Below are positions 43,774-52,746 of a stretch of 64,000 nucleotides of DNA, in pieces. Within the stretch, counting starts at the first letter, position 1; every line of letters begins with the position of its first letter. This DNA is from Saccharopolyspora gloriosae. Its GTDB lineage: Bacteria; Actinomycetota; Actinomycetes; Mycobacteriales; Pseudonocardiaceae. The stretch lies in the NCBI RefSeq assembly GCF_014203325.1, contig NZ_JACHIV010000001.1, positions 2,481,501 through 2,545,500 on the forward strand. The letters are read 5' to 3'. The position numbers and the translations under genes were made by a program. The notes below the pieces were generated by a model, which saw only the letters and a list, made by a program, of their open reading frames with translations, did no database searches and was not told the origin of the DNA.

Positions 43774-44210
43774 TGTTGCTCCTCCTGTCGGCGCTGCGGG
43801 CCGGTCACGGCCCCCGGGGGACAACGATCAACGCGCTCTCGTTTGTTCCCGCACGAAGTCTCCCGGCCACCGGGTTCATCCGTCTTGGTGCGGGACCGGT
43901 CGCTCGTGGTGAGGGGACGCCGTCCCGGATGCCCCGGTGGCGGTGAATCCACCGTCTGCGCCACGTCCGAAGTGACTCCCGGTCACGACACCACCGGCGC
44001 GGCCCGCGGGCATCGGCCGCGGCGGGATGCGCCCGGCGGCGCGAAACCCGGTTGCGAGACTCCTGCATTCCATATTCAGTCCACAGTGGACTCCGTCGTC
44101 GGACGTGAATTCCCCTCACCACTCGAAGGGGTTGCTTCGGCCTGCGTCCGGCTCAGCAGCGGTCCTACGCTGGCCGGACCATCCCTGGTCGTAGGCGGGA
44201 GAGGGCCACA
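43774..44210. other. Divergent promoter region ahead of the hopanoid operon
   Basis: A 437-bp stretch without a convincing gene. Its main feature is the 15-bp perfect palindrome at 44078-44092 (AGTCCACAGTGGACT, odd centre), about 120 bp before the hpnC start. The same TCCAC-n-GTGGA core is found upstream of two other genes here. The region should contain the operon promoter and the aldo-keto reductase promoter. Confidence 0.55.
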
Positions 44211-45116
44211 GTGGACATTTCTCGGGCTCGCGGGCGCCCTGCCCGCGAGCGCACGACCGCGCGGGGTGCGGACTTCACCGCACAGCTCCCCGACACCGCG
44301 GCCGTGCTCGCTCGAGCGGGAAGCGAGAACTTCCCCGTCGCGGCGCGCGTGCTGCCCAGCGGGCCGCGCACGCACCTGATGGCGCTCTACGGGTACTTCC
44401 GCCTGGTCGACTACGCGGGCGACGAAGCACCCGGCAACCGCGAGATCCTCCTGGACCACCTCGAAGCCGACCTCCGCCACGCCTACCGGGGCACCCCGCG
44501 ACTGCCGCTGCTGCGGGCGCTGGCCATCACCGTCCACGAGTGCGGAATCCCGCAGGACGTCCTGGTACGGCTGATCGACGCCAACCGCCGCGACCAGCAC
44601 GTGCGCCGGTACCGCACGTTCACCGAACTCGTCGACTACTGCGCGCTGTCGGCCAATCCCGTCGGCGAGTCCGTCCTGCACGTCTTCGGCTGCGCGCGGC
44701 CCGAACTGGTAGCGCTCTCGGACCGCATCTGCACGGCCCTGCAGATCCTGGAGCACTGCCAGGACGTCCTCGAAGACCACCGCCAAGGCCGCGCCTACCT
44801 GCCGGAAGCGGACCTGCGCCACTACGGGTGCCGGCTCGACGAGCTCGAAACCGGCCGCGCGCCCGAGCACTGGCGAGCGCTGCTGCGCTTCCAGGTCACC
44901 CGAGCCCGCCGGTTGCTCGACTCCGGCGCGCTGCTGGTGGGGCGGTTGCCGTTGTTCGCGCGGCTCGCCGTCGCCGGGTACGTGGCAGGCGGACGAGCCA
45001 CCGCCCGCGCGCTGGCCGCCGCCCGGTTCGACCCGGTCAGCGGTGACGTCACCCCTGCTCGCGCGCGCACCGCCGCCGAAGGCGCGCGCCTGCTGCTGTC
45101 AGGAGGCTCCTGGTGA
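44211..45116 (+). CDS. hpnC: Squalene biosynthesis protein HpnC (hydroxysqualene synthase)
   Basis: A 301-residue squalene/phytoene-synthase-fold protein that, with HpnD and HpnE, makes squalene from two farnesyl diphosphates. HpnC converts presqualene diphosphate to hydroxysqualene. The first Asp-rich motif is YFRLVDYAGDE and the second QDVLEDHRQGRAYLP. SENFPVA is the HpnC-typical start. The GTG start has GGGAGAGGG upstream. It is the first gene of the hopanoid operon and overlaps hpnD by 4 bp. Confidence 0.9.
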   Translation: MDISRARGRPARERTTARGADFTAQLPDTAAVLARAGSENFPVAARVLPSGPRTHLMALYGYFRLVDYAGDEAPGNREILLDHLEADLRHAYRGTPRLPLLRALAITVHECGIPQDVLVRLIDANRRDQHVRRYRTFTELVDYCALSANPVGESVLHVFGCARPELVALSDRICTALQILEHCQDVLEDHRQGRAYLPEADLRHYGCRLDELETGRAPEHWRALLRFQVTRARRLLDSGALLVGRLPLFARLAVAGYVAGGRATARALAAARFDPVSGDVTPARARTAAEGARLLLSGGSW

Positions 45117-45976
45117 ACACCTCGGTGCAGGAGGCCTACCGGGAATGCGAGCGCATCACCCGCACCCGCGCCCGCAACTTCTCCTACGGGATCCGGCTGC
45201 TGCCGGGACCGAAGCGCCGAGCGCTGTCCGCGGTGTACGCGTTCGCCCGCCGCGTCGACGACATCGGCGACGGGGAACTGCCCGCTCCGGAGAAGCTGCG
45301 CCTGCTCGCCGAAGCCCGCGCCGCGCTGCACGACGCGAGCCCGCGCTCCGCGGACCCGGTCCTCGTGGCGCTGGCCGACGCCGAGTCGCGGCTCGCGCTG
45401 CCGATGCCCGCGTTCGACGAACTGATCGACGGCTGCGAGGCGGACGTGCGCGGCGCCGAGTACACGACGTTCGCCGACCTGCTGCACTACTGCCGCTGCG
45501 TCGCCGGATCGATCGGCAGGCTCTCGCTCGGCGTGTTCGGCACCGGTGACCGGGCGCTCGCGGAACGCCGCGCCGACTCCCTCGGGGTGGCGCTGCAGTT
45601 GACCAACATCCTGCGCGACGTCCGCGAGGACCACGACAACGGGCGCGTCTACCTGCCCACCGACGACCTGCGGCGCTTCGGCGTGCACCTCGTCCCCGGC
45701 GAACCCGGACCGGCCGCGCGCGACGCGGACGGGCTCGCCCGGCTCGTGCGGTTCGAAGTGCACCGGGCCGAGCAGTGGTACCGGGAGGGCTTCGCGCTGC
45801 TGCCGATGCTCGACCGGCGCAGCCGCGCCTGCTGCGCGTCGATGTCCGGGATCTACCTCGAAGTGCTGCACGCCATCGCCGTCGCGCCCGCGCGCGCCAT
45901 GCGCTCGCGCACCTCGCTGTCGCCGTGGCGGAAAGCGGGCGTCGCGGCACGATCGCTGGCGGGGATGGCGCCGTGA
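45113..45976 (+). CDS. hpnD: Presqualene diphosphate synthase HpnD
   Basis: A 287-residue squalene/phytoene-synthase-fold enzyme that condenses two farnesyl diphosphates to presqualene diphosphate. It has ARNFSYGIRLLP, AVYAFARRVDDIGDG (first Asp motif), LGVALQLTNILRDVREDHDNGRVYLP (second Asp motif) and the C-terminal MSGIYLEVLHAI. The GTG start overlaps the hpnC stop and its own stop overlaps hpnE, so the three-step squalene route is translationally linked. Confidence 0.92.
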   Translation: MNTSVQEAYRECERITRTRARNFSYGIRLLPGPKRRALSAVYAFARRVDDIGDGELPAPEKLRLLAEARAALHDASPRSADPVLVALADAESRLALPMPAFDELIDGCEADVRGAEYTTFADLLHYCRCVAGSIGRLSLGVFGTGDRALAERRADSLGVALQLTNILRDVREDHDNGRVYLPTDDLRRFGVHLVPGEPGPAARDADGLARLVRFEVHRAEQWYREGFALLPMLDRRSRACCASMSGIYLEVLHAIAVAPARAMRSRTSLSPWRKAGVAARSLAGMAP

Positions 45977-47337
45977 GCCGCGACGTGCTCGTCGTCGGCG
46001 GCGGCCTTGCCGGGGTCACCGCGGCGTTGCGCTGCGCCGACGACGGGCTCGACGTGACGCTGCTGGAGAGCCGCGCCCGCCTCGGTGGCGCGGCGGGTTC
46101 GTTCCAGCGCGGTGAGCTGGCCGTCGACACCGGGCAGCACGTGATCCTGCGCTGCTACACGGCCTACCGCGCGCTGCTGCGCAGGATCGGCGCGGCCGAC
46201 GGGGTCCGCATCCAGCCGAGGCTGCGGATCCCGGTGCTCGGCCCCGGCGGGCGGAGGAGCGTGCTGCTGCGGCGGCGGCTGCCCGCGCCGGCGCACCTCG
46301 CGCCCGCGCTGCTCGGCTACGGCGAGCTCGGGCCCGGCGAGCGCCTCCGCGCCGCGCGCACCGCGATCGCGCTGCGCGCGCTGGACCCGGCGGACCCGGC
46401 GCTCGACGAGATCAGCTTCGGCGCCTGGCTGCGGTCCCGCGGCGAAACGGGGAGAGCGGTCGACGCGCTGTGGGGACTGCTGTCGGTGGCGGCGCTCAAC
46501 GCCCCACCGGACCGGGCGTCGCTGGCGCTGGCGGTGAAGGTGTTCCGCACGGGCCTGCTCGACACCCCGGACGCCGCCGACATCGGCATTCCGCGCCGCC
46601 CGCTGGGCGAGCTGCACGGCACCGTCGCGCACCGGGCGCTGGAAGCCGCCGGAGTCCGGGTGCTGCTGCGCACCAAGGCGGTCGTGCTGCGCCAGGACGA
46701 ACTGGGCTGGCGGGTCCCGGTCCGCGGTCGCGGCGGGCAGGACGTGCTCAACGCCGACTCCGTCGTGCTCGCCGTGCCGCACTCGCACGCCACCGCGCTG
46801 CTGGCCGAACAGCCGCTGCCCGCCGCGCGGCGGTGGGGCGGGCTGTCGGCCGCGCCGATCGTCAACGTGCACGTCCGCTACGACCGGCCGGTGCTCGCCG
46901 AGCCGATGGCCGCCGTCCTCGACTCACCGGTGCAATGGCTGTTCGACCGGACCTCGATCGCCGGGGCTCGCCACGGCCAGTACCTCGCCATCTCGCTGTC
47001 GGCCGCGCACGAGCACCTGGACCGGCGGACCGATGAGCTGCGCGCCGTGTTCCTGCCCGCGCTGCAGGAAGTGCTGCCCAGGGCGCGGCGGGCTCGGGTC
47101 GAGGACTTCTTCGTCACCCGCGAACCGCGGGCGACCTTCGCCCAAGCCCCCGGCACCGGCGCGCTGCGCCCCGCGGCGGGCTGCGGGCCGACCGGCCTCG
47201 CGCTGGCGGGTGCGTGGACCGCCACCGGCTGGCCGGACACCCTCGAAGGCGCTGTGCGCAGCGGAGAACTGGCCGCGCACGTCGTGCGGGCGGCCGTCGG
47301 ACAGGCTCGGCGAGCGGGCGTGGAGGTACCCCGATGA
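45973..47337 (+). CDS. hpnE: Hydroxysqualene dehydroxylase HpnE
   Basis: A 454-residue FAD-dependent amine-oxidase-like protein that reduces hydroxysqualene to squalene. The FAD motif is VLVVGGGLAGVTAALRCADDG, followed by LLESRARLGGAAGSF and the GQHVILRCYTAYRALLRRIG block typical of HpnE. The C-terminal LALAGAWTATGWPDTLEGAVRSGELAA closes the FAD site. The GTG start overlaps the hpnD stop and the stop overlaps the prenyl synthase start. Confidence 0.92.
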   Translation: MSRDVLVVGGGLAGVTAALRCADDGLDVTLLESRARLGGAAGSFQRGELAVDTGQHVILRCYTAYRALLRRIGAADGVRIQPRLRIPVLGPGGRRSVLLRRRLPAPAHLAPALLGYGELGPGERLRAARTAIALRALDPADPALDEISFGAWLRSRGETGRAVDALWGLLSVAALNAPPDRASLALAVKVFRTGLLDTPDAADIGIPRRPLGELHGTVAHRALEAAGVRVLLRTKAVVLRQDELGWRVPVRGRGGQDVLNADSVVLAVPHSHATALLAEQPLPAARRWGGLSAAPIVNVHVRYDRPVLAEPMAAVLDSPVQWLFDRTSIAGARHGQYLAISLSAAHEHLDRRTDELRAVFLPALQEVLPRARRARVEDFFVTREPRATFAQAPGTGALRPAAGCGPTGLALAGAWTATGWPDTLEGAVRSGELAAHVVRAAVGQARRAGVEVPR

Positions 47338-48347
47338 CCATTGCAGTGCCCACCGTGCTGACCACCTCCCGCAAGCAGGTGGAGCCGGCGCTGCGCGCCG
47401 CGGTCGGCGAGCTCGACGACCACACTCGGCGCGTCTGCGAGTACCACTTCGGCTGGGTGCACGCCGACGGCACCCCGGACGGGCGCACGGGCAAAGCGCT
47501 GCGCCCCGCACTGGTGTTCCTCGCCGCGCGAGCGATCGCCGAGGACGGGCCGGGCACGGTGCGCGCGGCGGCGGCGGTCGAGCTGGTGCACAACTTCTCG
47601 CTGCTGCACGACGACCTGATGGACGACGACACCTCCCGGCGGCACCGGCCCACCGCGTGGACCGTGTTCGGCAGGCCCGCCGCGCTGCTCGCCGGGGACG
47701 CGCTGCTCGCGCTCGGCACGAACGTGCTGGTGGACGAGCCGATCGCGCACACCGCCGAGTCGGTGCGGATTCTGAGCTCGGCGACCGGTGGCCTCATCGT
47801 CGGGCAGGCCGCCGACCTCGGGTTCGAGTGGCGCCACGACGTCGGCCTCGCCGAATGCCTGCGGATGGTCGAAGGCAAGACCGCCGCGCTGCTCGGCTGC
47901 GCCTGCGCGCTCGGCGCGCTGACCGCCGGGGGCGACGCGGCGACGGTCTCGCGGCTGCACGCCTTCGGCCGCGAACTGGGCATGGCCTTCCAGCTCGTCG
48001 ACGACGTGCTGGGCCTGTGGGGAGATCCGGCGACCACGGGCAAACCGGTGCTCTCCGACCTGCGGGCGCGCAAGAAGACCGCGCCCGTCGTGCACGCCCT
48101 CACCTCCGGAACCGCGGCGGGTGAACGGCTGCGCGGGCTCTACCAGGATCCCGAGCCGCTGATCGGGTCTCGGGCCGAGCTGGCCGCCGACCTGGTGCGG
48201 CAGGCCGGCTCGCGGGACTGGGCCGAGACCGAATGCGAACGCAGGCTCACCGCCGCGTACGCGCACCTGCACACCGGCGGCCGAACAGGTCCCGCGGTGG
48301 ACGCCCTGACCGAACTCGCGGAATTCATCGTGCGGAGGCAATGGTGA
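47334..48347 (+). CDS. Polyprenyl (farnesyl) diphosphate synthase
   Basis: A 337-residue trans-prenyltransferase. The first Asp-rich motif is LLHDDLMDDD with DD93-xx-MD97. The second is GMAFQLVDDVLGLWGD. The GKALRPALVFLAARA start and MVEGKTAALLGCACALGA block fit short-chain synthases. In this operon it most likely makes the FPP used by HpnD. The same pool could feed geosmin synthase. It overlaps both neighbours by 4 bp. Confidence 0.9.
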   Translation: MTIAVPTVLTTSRKQVEPALRAAVGELDDHTRRVCEYHFGWVHADGTPDGRTGKALRPALVFLAARAIAEDGPGTVRAAAAVELVHNFSLLHDDLMDDDTSRRHRPTAWTVFGRPAALLAGDALLALGTNVLVDEPIAHTAESVRILSSATGGLIVGQAADLGFEWRHDVGLAECLRMVEGKTAALLGCACALGALTAGGDAATVSRLHAFGRELGMAFQLVDDVLGLWGDPATTGKPVLSDLRARKKTAPVVHALTSGTAAGERLRGLYQDPEPLIGSRAELAADLVRQAGSRDWAETECERRLTAAYAHLHTGGRTGPAVDALTELAEFIVRRQW

Positions 48348-50275
48348 CCGAACAACTGACCCGATCCGGGGTCGAGCAGCAGACCCTTCCCGACCTGCCC
48401 GTGGGCGGCGGCGTCCGCGCGCACGCGGCGCTGCTGGCGGCCCGCGAACACCTGCTGTCGCTGCAGGACGACGCCGGTTGGTGGAAGGGGGAGTTGCAGA
48501 CCAACGTCACGATGGACGTCGAAGACCTGCTGATGCGGCAGTTCCTCGGCATCCGGACTCCCGGTGAGACCGAGCGCGCGGCGCGCTGGATCCGCTCCCA
48601 GCAGCGGGAGGACGGCACGTGGGCGAACTTCCACGGCGGTCCCGGGGAGCTGTCGACGACCGTGGAGGCGTACACGGCGCTCAAACTCGCCGGTGACGCC
48701 TCCGACGCCGAGCACATGATCACCGCGCGGTCGTGGATCCTCGCCCACGGCGGAATCGAGGGCACGCGGGTGTTCACCCGGATCTGGCTGGCCCTGTTCG
48801 GCGAGTGGTCCTGGGACGACCTGCCTGCGATGCCGCCGGAAGTGGTGCTGCTGGGCAAATCGGTGCCGCTGAACCTGGCCGACTGGGCGTGCTGGGCGCG
48901 CCAGACCGTCGTCCCGCTGACCGTGGTCTGCACCCTGCGCCCCAGCCGCGAACTGGGCGTGAGCGTCTCGGAACTGCGCACCGGGCGCAGCGCGCCGCGA
49001 CCGGCGGGGGCGTGGGACCGCGCCTTCCACGCGCTCGACGCCGTGCTGCACCGCTACCAGCGGCGGCCGGTGAAGGCCCTGCGGGAATTGTCGATGCGCC
49101 GGGCCGCGGAGTGGATCGTGGCCCGCCAGGAGGCCGACGGTTCCTGGGGCGGCATCCAGCCGCCGTGGGTGTACTCGCTGCTGGCGCTGCACCTGCTCGG
49201 CTACCCGCTGGAGCACCCGGTGCTGCGCGAAGGGCTCGCGGGCCTCGACGGATTCCTCATCCACGAGCTGACGCCGGACGGGCCGGTGCGGCGGATGGAG
49301 GCCTGCCAGTCCCCGGTGTGGGACACGGTGCTGAGCGTGCAGGCGTTGCGCGACGCGGGGCTGGCCGCCGACCACCCGGCGCTGCGCTGCGCCGCGGACT
49401 ACCTGCTCGCCGAGGAGGTCCGGGTCACCGGGGACTGGGCGGTGCGCAGGCCGAACCTCGCTCCGGGCGGGTGGGCGTTCGAGTTCGAGAACGACGGCTA
49501 CCCGGACACCGACGACACCGCCGTCGCGCTGCTGGCGCTGAACCGGGTCGAGCACACCAAACCCGTCGCGGTGCGCCGGGCCCTCGATCGCGGCGTGCAC
49601 TGGCTCCGCGGCATGCAGTCCCGCGACGGCGGCTGGGGCGCGTTCGACGCCGACAACACCGGCACGCTCGTCACGCGGCTGCCGTTCTGCGACTTCGGCG
49701 AGGTCATCGACCCGCCGTCGGCCGACGTCACCGCGCACGTCGTGGAGGCGCTGGCGGCGCTGGGGCATCGCGACGACCCGGTGGTCCGGGCGGGGGTGCG
49801 CTGGCTGCTGGAGAACCAGGAGGCGGACGGCTCGTGGTTCGGCCGCTGGGGCGCGAACCACCTGTACGGAACGGGTGCGGCGGTGCCCGCGTTGGTCGAA
49901 GCCGGGTTGCCCGCCAGCCACCCGGCGCTGCGGCGTGCGGCGCGTTGGCTCGAACAGCACCAGAACTCCGACGGCGGCTGGGGCGAAGACATGCGCTCCT
50001 ACACCGACGCGCGCTGGATCGGCGTCGGTACCTCCACGGCCTCCCAGACCGGGTGGGCGCTGATGGCGTTGCTGGCGGTGGGCGCGCACACCGGGGAGGC
50101 GGTGCGCAACGGCGTGGAGTTCCTGGCCACCACGCAGCGCCCGGACGGCACGTGGGACGAGCCGCACTACACCGGCACCGGATTCCCCGGCGATTTCTTG
50201 ATCAACTACCACCTGTACCGGCTGATCTTCCCGCTCACCGCGCTCGGCCGCTACGAGCGCGCGGTGGCGCGGTGA
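48344..50275 (+). CDS. shc: Squalene-hopene cyclase
   Basis: A 643-residue class II triterpene cyclase of normal length that turns squalene into hopene and hopanol at the membrane. The catalytic DxDD motif is D388-T-D390-D391. Several QW repeats are visible, for example QREDGTWANF, QEADGSWGG, QSRDGGWGAFD, QEADGSWFGRWG and QNSDGGWGEDM. I prefer GTG 48344 because GGAGG is five bases away. ATG 48341 is only two bases from it. The start overlaps the prenyl-synthase stop. Confidence 0.95.
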   Translation: MTEQLTRSGVEQQTLPDLPVGGGVRAHAALLAAREHLLSLQDDAGWWKGELQTNVTMDVEDLLMRQFLGIRTPGETERAARWIRSQQREDGTWANFHGGPGELSTTVEAYTALKLAGDASDAEHMITARSWILAHGGIEGTRVFTRIWLALFGEWSWDDLPAMPPEVVLLGKSVPLNLADWACWARQTVVPLTVVCTLRPSRELGVSVSELRTGRSAPRPAGAWDRAFHALDAVLHRYQRRPVKALRELSMRRAAEWIVARQEADGSWGGIQPPWVYSLLALHLLGYPLEHPVLREGLAGLDGFLIHELTPDGPVRRMEACQSPVWDTVLSVQALRDAGLAADHPALRCAADYLLAEEVRVTGDWAVRRPNLAPGGWAFEFENDGYPDTDDTAVALLALNRVEHTKPVAVRRALDRGVHWLRGMQSRDGGWGAFDADNTGTLVTRLPFCDFGEVIDPPSADVTAHVVEALAALGHRDDPVVRAGVRWLLENQEADGSWFGRWGANHLYGTGAAVPALVEAGLPASHPALRRAARWLEQHQNSDGGWGEDMRSYTDARWIGVGTSTASQTGWALMALLAVGAHTGEAVRNGVEFLATTQRPDGTWDEPHYTGTGFPGDFLINYHLYRLIFPLTALGRYERAVAR

Positions 50276-50279
50276 GCAG

Positions 50280-50939
50280 GTGAACGCGATGGCCCGGCCC
50301 GGTTCGGCGGCACTCGGCGGCGGTGAACGCGCCACCGCCCGAGTGCGGTTGTGCGCGCCGCTGCGGTGCGAGGCGCTCGCGCTGCGCGGCGCGTCGAGCG
50401 CGCGCGTGCTGCGCACCGGGTTCGGGCCGCGGCGCAGCGCCCTCGCCGCAGCGCGACTCGACGGGCACCGGCCGCTGGCCGTCGCCGGGCTGGCCGGCGG
50501 GGTCGGTGCCACGGCGTGCGGAGTGGTCGTGGTCGCCGACGAGGTGCGCGACGAGTCGGGCGCGATGCGGTTGCCGGGGGCGAGAGTGCTGGCAGATCGG
50601 CTGCGCGCTGCCGGGTTCGCCGTGCTCGTCGGGCCGATCAGCAGCGCCGACCACGTGGTGAGCGGGCCGGAGAGAGCGGCTCTGGCCACCACGGGTGTGG
50701 TGGCCGTCGACATGGAGTCCGCCGCGCTGGCGCGCGCGGCGGACCGGCGGCTGCGCGCGGTGGTCCGGGTGGTGGTCGACACCGCCGTGACCCCGCTGGT
50801 GCACGTCCGCACGCCCGACCGAGCGGTGCGCGCGCTGCTGCGCTTGCGGCGGCTCGCCCCGGTGCTCGCCGATTGGGTCGCCGAAAGCGGTTCCGCGGAC
50901 CGCCGATGTCGGCCGGGCCCCCGCGATCCATCCCAGTGA
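50280..50939 (+). CDS. hpnG: Adenosylhopane nucleosidase HpnG-like phosphorylase
   Basis: A 219-residue nucleoside-phosphorylase-fold protein. HpnG removes adenine from adenosylhopane to give ribosylhopane (or its phosphate). The fold signature VAVDMESAALARAA near residues 140-153 is the typical VxMExxA block, and GFGPRRSALAAA with LAVAGLAGGVG are the phosphate/ribose-pocket loops. GTG 50280 is 4 bp after shc. ATG 50289 is a possible alternative. Confidence 0.82.
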   Translation: MNAMARPGSAALGGGERATARVRLCAPLRCEALALRGASSARVLRTGFGPRRSALAAARLDGHRPLAVAGLAGGVGATACGVVVVADEVRDESGAMRLPGARVLADRLRAAGFAVLVGPISSADHVVSGPERAALATTGVVAVDMESAALARAADRRLRAVVRVVVDTAVTPLVHVRTPDRAVRALLRLRRLAPVLADWVAESGSADRRCRPGPRDPSQ

Positions 50940-50999
50940 GACGCCGCCGGGCGGCGCTCGCACAACGTCAATCCACCGATCCGTGCTGGAGGTACGGCC

Positions 51000-52001
51000 A
51001 TGGGCATTCCGATGCGGCAGGCCATTCGCGTCGGCTCCTACCTCGTGCGGCAGAAGCTCGCACGACGGGAGAAGTTCGCACTCACCCTGGAACTGGAACC
51101 GCTGTTCGCCTGCAACCTGGCCTGCGCGGGGTGCGGCAAGATCCAGCATCCAGCCGGCGTGCTCAAGCAGCGGATGCCGGTCGACCGCGCGCTGGCAGCC
51201 GTCGAGGAGTGCGGCGCGCCGGTGGTATCCATCGCCGGGGGAGAACCGCTGATGCACCCCGAGATCGAGGTGCTCGTCGCCGAACTCGTACGCCGCAAGA
51301 AGTTCGTGTACCTGTGCACGAACGCGCTGCTGATGCCGCGCAAGATCGACAAGTTCCGCCCGTCGTCCTACTTCTCCTGGGCCGTGCACATCGACGGCCT
51401 GCAGGAACGCCACGACGCCTCGGTGTGCAAGGAGGGCGTGTTCGCGCAGGCCGTGGACAACGTGAAGGACGCGCAGCGCCGCGGGTTCCGGATCACCACC
51501 AACAGCACGTTCTTCAGCACCGACACCCCGGCGTCCGTGATCGAGGTGCTCGACTACCTCAACGACGAGCTCGACGTGGACCAGATGATGCTCTCGCCCG
51601 CGTACGCCTACGACAAGGCTCCGGACCAGGAGCACTTCTTGGGGGTCACCGAGACGCGGGAGCTGTTCGCGAAGGTGTTCGCCGACGGCAGGCGCAAGAA
51701 GTGGCGGTTCAACCACTCGCCGAAGTTCTTGGACTTCCTGGAGGGCAAGGTCGACTTCGGCTGCACCGCGTGGGCGATCCCGTCGTACTCGCTCTACGGC
51801 TGGCAGCGCCCCTGCTACCTGATGGGCGACGGGTATGCCGAGACGTACCGGGAGCTGCTGGAGGACACCGACTGGGAGTCCTACGGGCGGGGCAGGGACC
51901 CGCGGTGCGCCAACTGCATGGCCCATTGCGGTTATGAGCCGACGGCGGTACTGGCCACGATGGGTTCATTGCGCGAGTCAATTCGTGCCCTGAACGGGTG
52001 A
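51000..52001 (+). CDS. hpnH: Adenosyl-hopene transferase HpnH (radical SAM)
   Basis: A 333-residue radical-SAM enzyme that adds the 5'-deoxyadenosyl group of SAM to hopene, the first step of the bacteriohopane side chain. The FeS-binding motif is C38-NLA-C42-AG-C45. The GGEPL motif (SIAGGEPLMHPEIE) and a C-terminal cysteine group (DPRCANCMAHCGYEP) match HpnH exactly. It is the last recognisable hopanoid gene in the operon. Confidence 0.95.
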   Translation: MGIPMRQAIRVGSYLVRQKLARREKFALTLELEPLFACNLACAGCGKIQHPAGVLKQRMPVDRALAAVEECGAPVVSIAGGEPLMHPEIEVLVAELVRRKKFVYLCTNALLMPRKIDKFRPSSYFSWAVHIDGLQERHDASVCKEGVFAQAVDNVKDAQRRGFRITTNSTFFSTDTPASVIEVLDYLNDELDVDQMMLSPAYAYDKAPDQEHFLGVTETRELFAKVFADGRRKKWRFNHSPKFLDFLEGKVDFGCTAWAIPSYSLYGWQRPCYLMGDGYAETYRELLEDTDWESYGRGRDPRCANCMAHCGYEPTAVLATMGSLRESIRALNG

Positions 52002-52083
52002 GAGCGTTCACCCGCACCCCTGGTTTTCGGCAACAGAACGGTTACGATTGGGTTCCCGCCCCCGACGACGGACACCGATACGA

Positions 52084-52740
52084 ATGCAGAAGCCATCGCA
52101 GGTCGTGCACCTCGACGCGCTCCCATCGCACCTGTGGCACGCCGCCAAGCACCTGGGCGAGACGGTCATCGCACCGCTCGTGCTGTTCTACGTCCTGTTC
52201 ACCTTCACCGGCCTGACCGGCGGTCTCATCGCCGCGCTGGTCTGGGGGCTGGGGGCCGTCGCGGTCCGGTTGGCGCTGCGCGTGCAGGTGCCGTTGGTGC
52301 TGATGTTGACCACCGGGGTGCTGGTGGTCCGCACCGTCGTGGGGTTCGTGACGAACAGCTCGTTCCTGTACTTCCTTGAACCCAGCCTGCAGAACTTCCT
52401 GGTAGCGCTGCTGTTCCTCGGGTCGCTGCTGTTCGAGCGGACGCTCATCGCGAAGCTCGCCGACGACTTCTGCATCCTGCCGCCGTCGCTGATCGGCAAC
52501 GCCAGGGTGCAGCTCTTCTTCCGCCGGGTGTCGCTGCTGTGGGCCCTGGTGTTCACGATCAACGGGTTCACCACGCTGTGGGCCCTGGCGCAGGCGACCA
52601 TCGGGCACTTCCTGCTGGCCAGCACCGCGGGCTCGTTCAGCCTGGTCGCGGTCGCGGCGGTCGCCTCCATCTGGTGGCTGCGCCGGGAACTGCACGGTGA
52701 GGGCATCACGCTGCGGTTCGCCCGCCGCGCGACCGCCTGA
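52084..52740 (+). CDS. VC0807-like integral membrane protein
   Basis: A 218-residue protein with five or six hydrophobic helices resembling the VC0807 / DUF3159-like small membrane proteins found in many actinobacteria. ATG 52084 (MQKPSQVVHLDALPSHLWHAA) is chosen because the preceding in-frame residues are unlike a start. It follows hpnH by 82 bp on the same strand, so it may be cotranscribed, but its role in hopanoid handling is only a guess. Confidence 0.68.
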   Translation: MQKPSQVVHLDALPSHLWHAAKHLGETVIAPLVLFYVLFTFTGLTGGLIAALVWGLGAVAVRLALRVQVPLVLMLTTGVLVVRTVVGFVTNSSFLYFLEPSLQNFLVALLFLGSLLFERTLIAKLADDFCILPPSLIGNARVQLFFRRVSLLWALVFTINGFTTLWALAQATIGHFLLASTAGSFSLVAVAAVASIWWLRRELHGEGITLRFARRATA

Positions 52741-52746
52741 CCCGCC

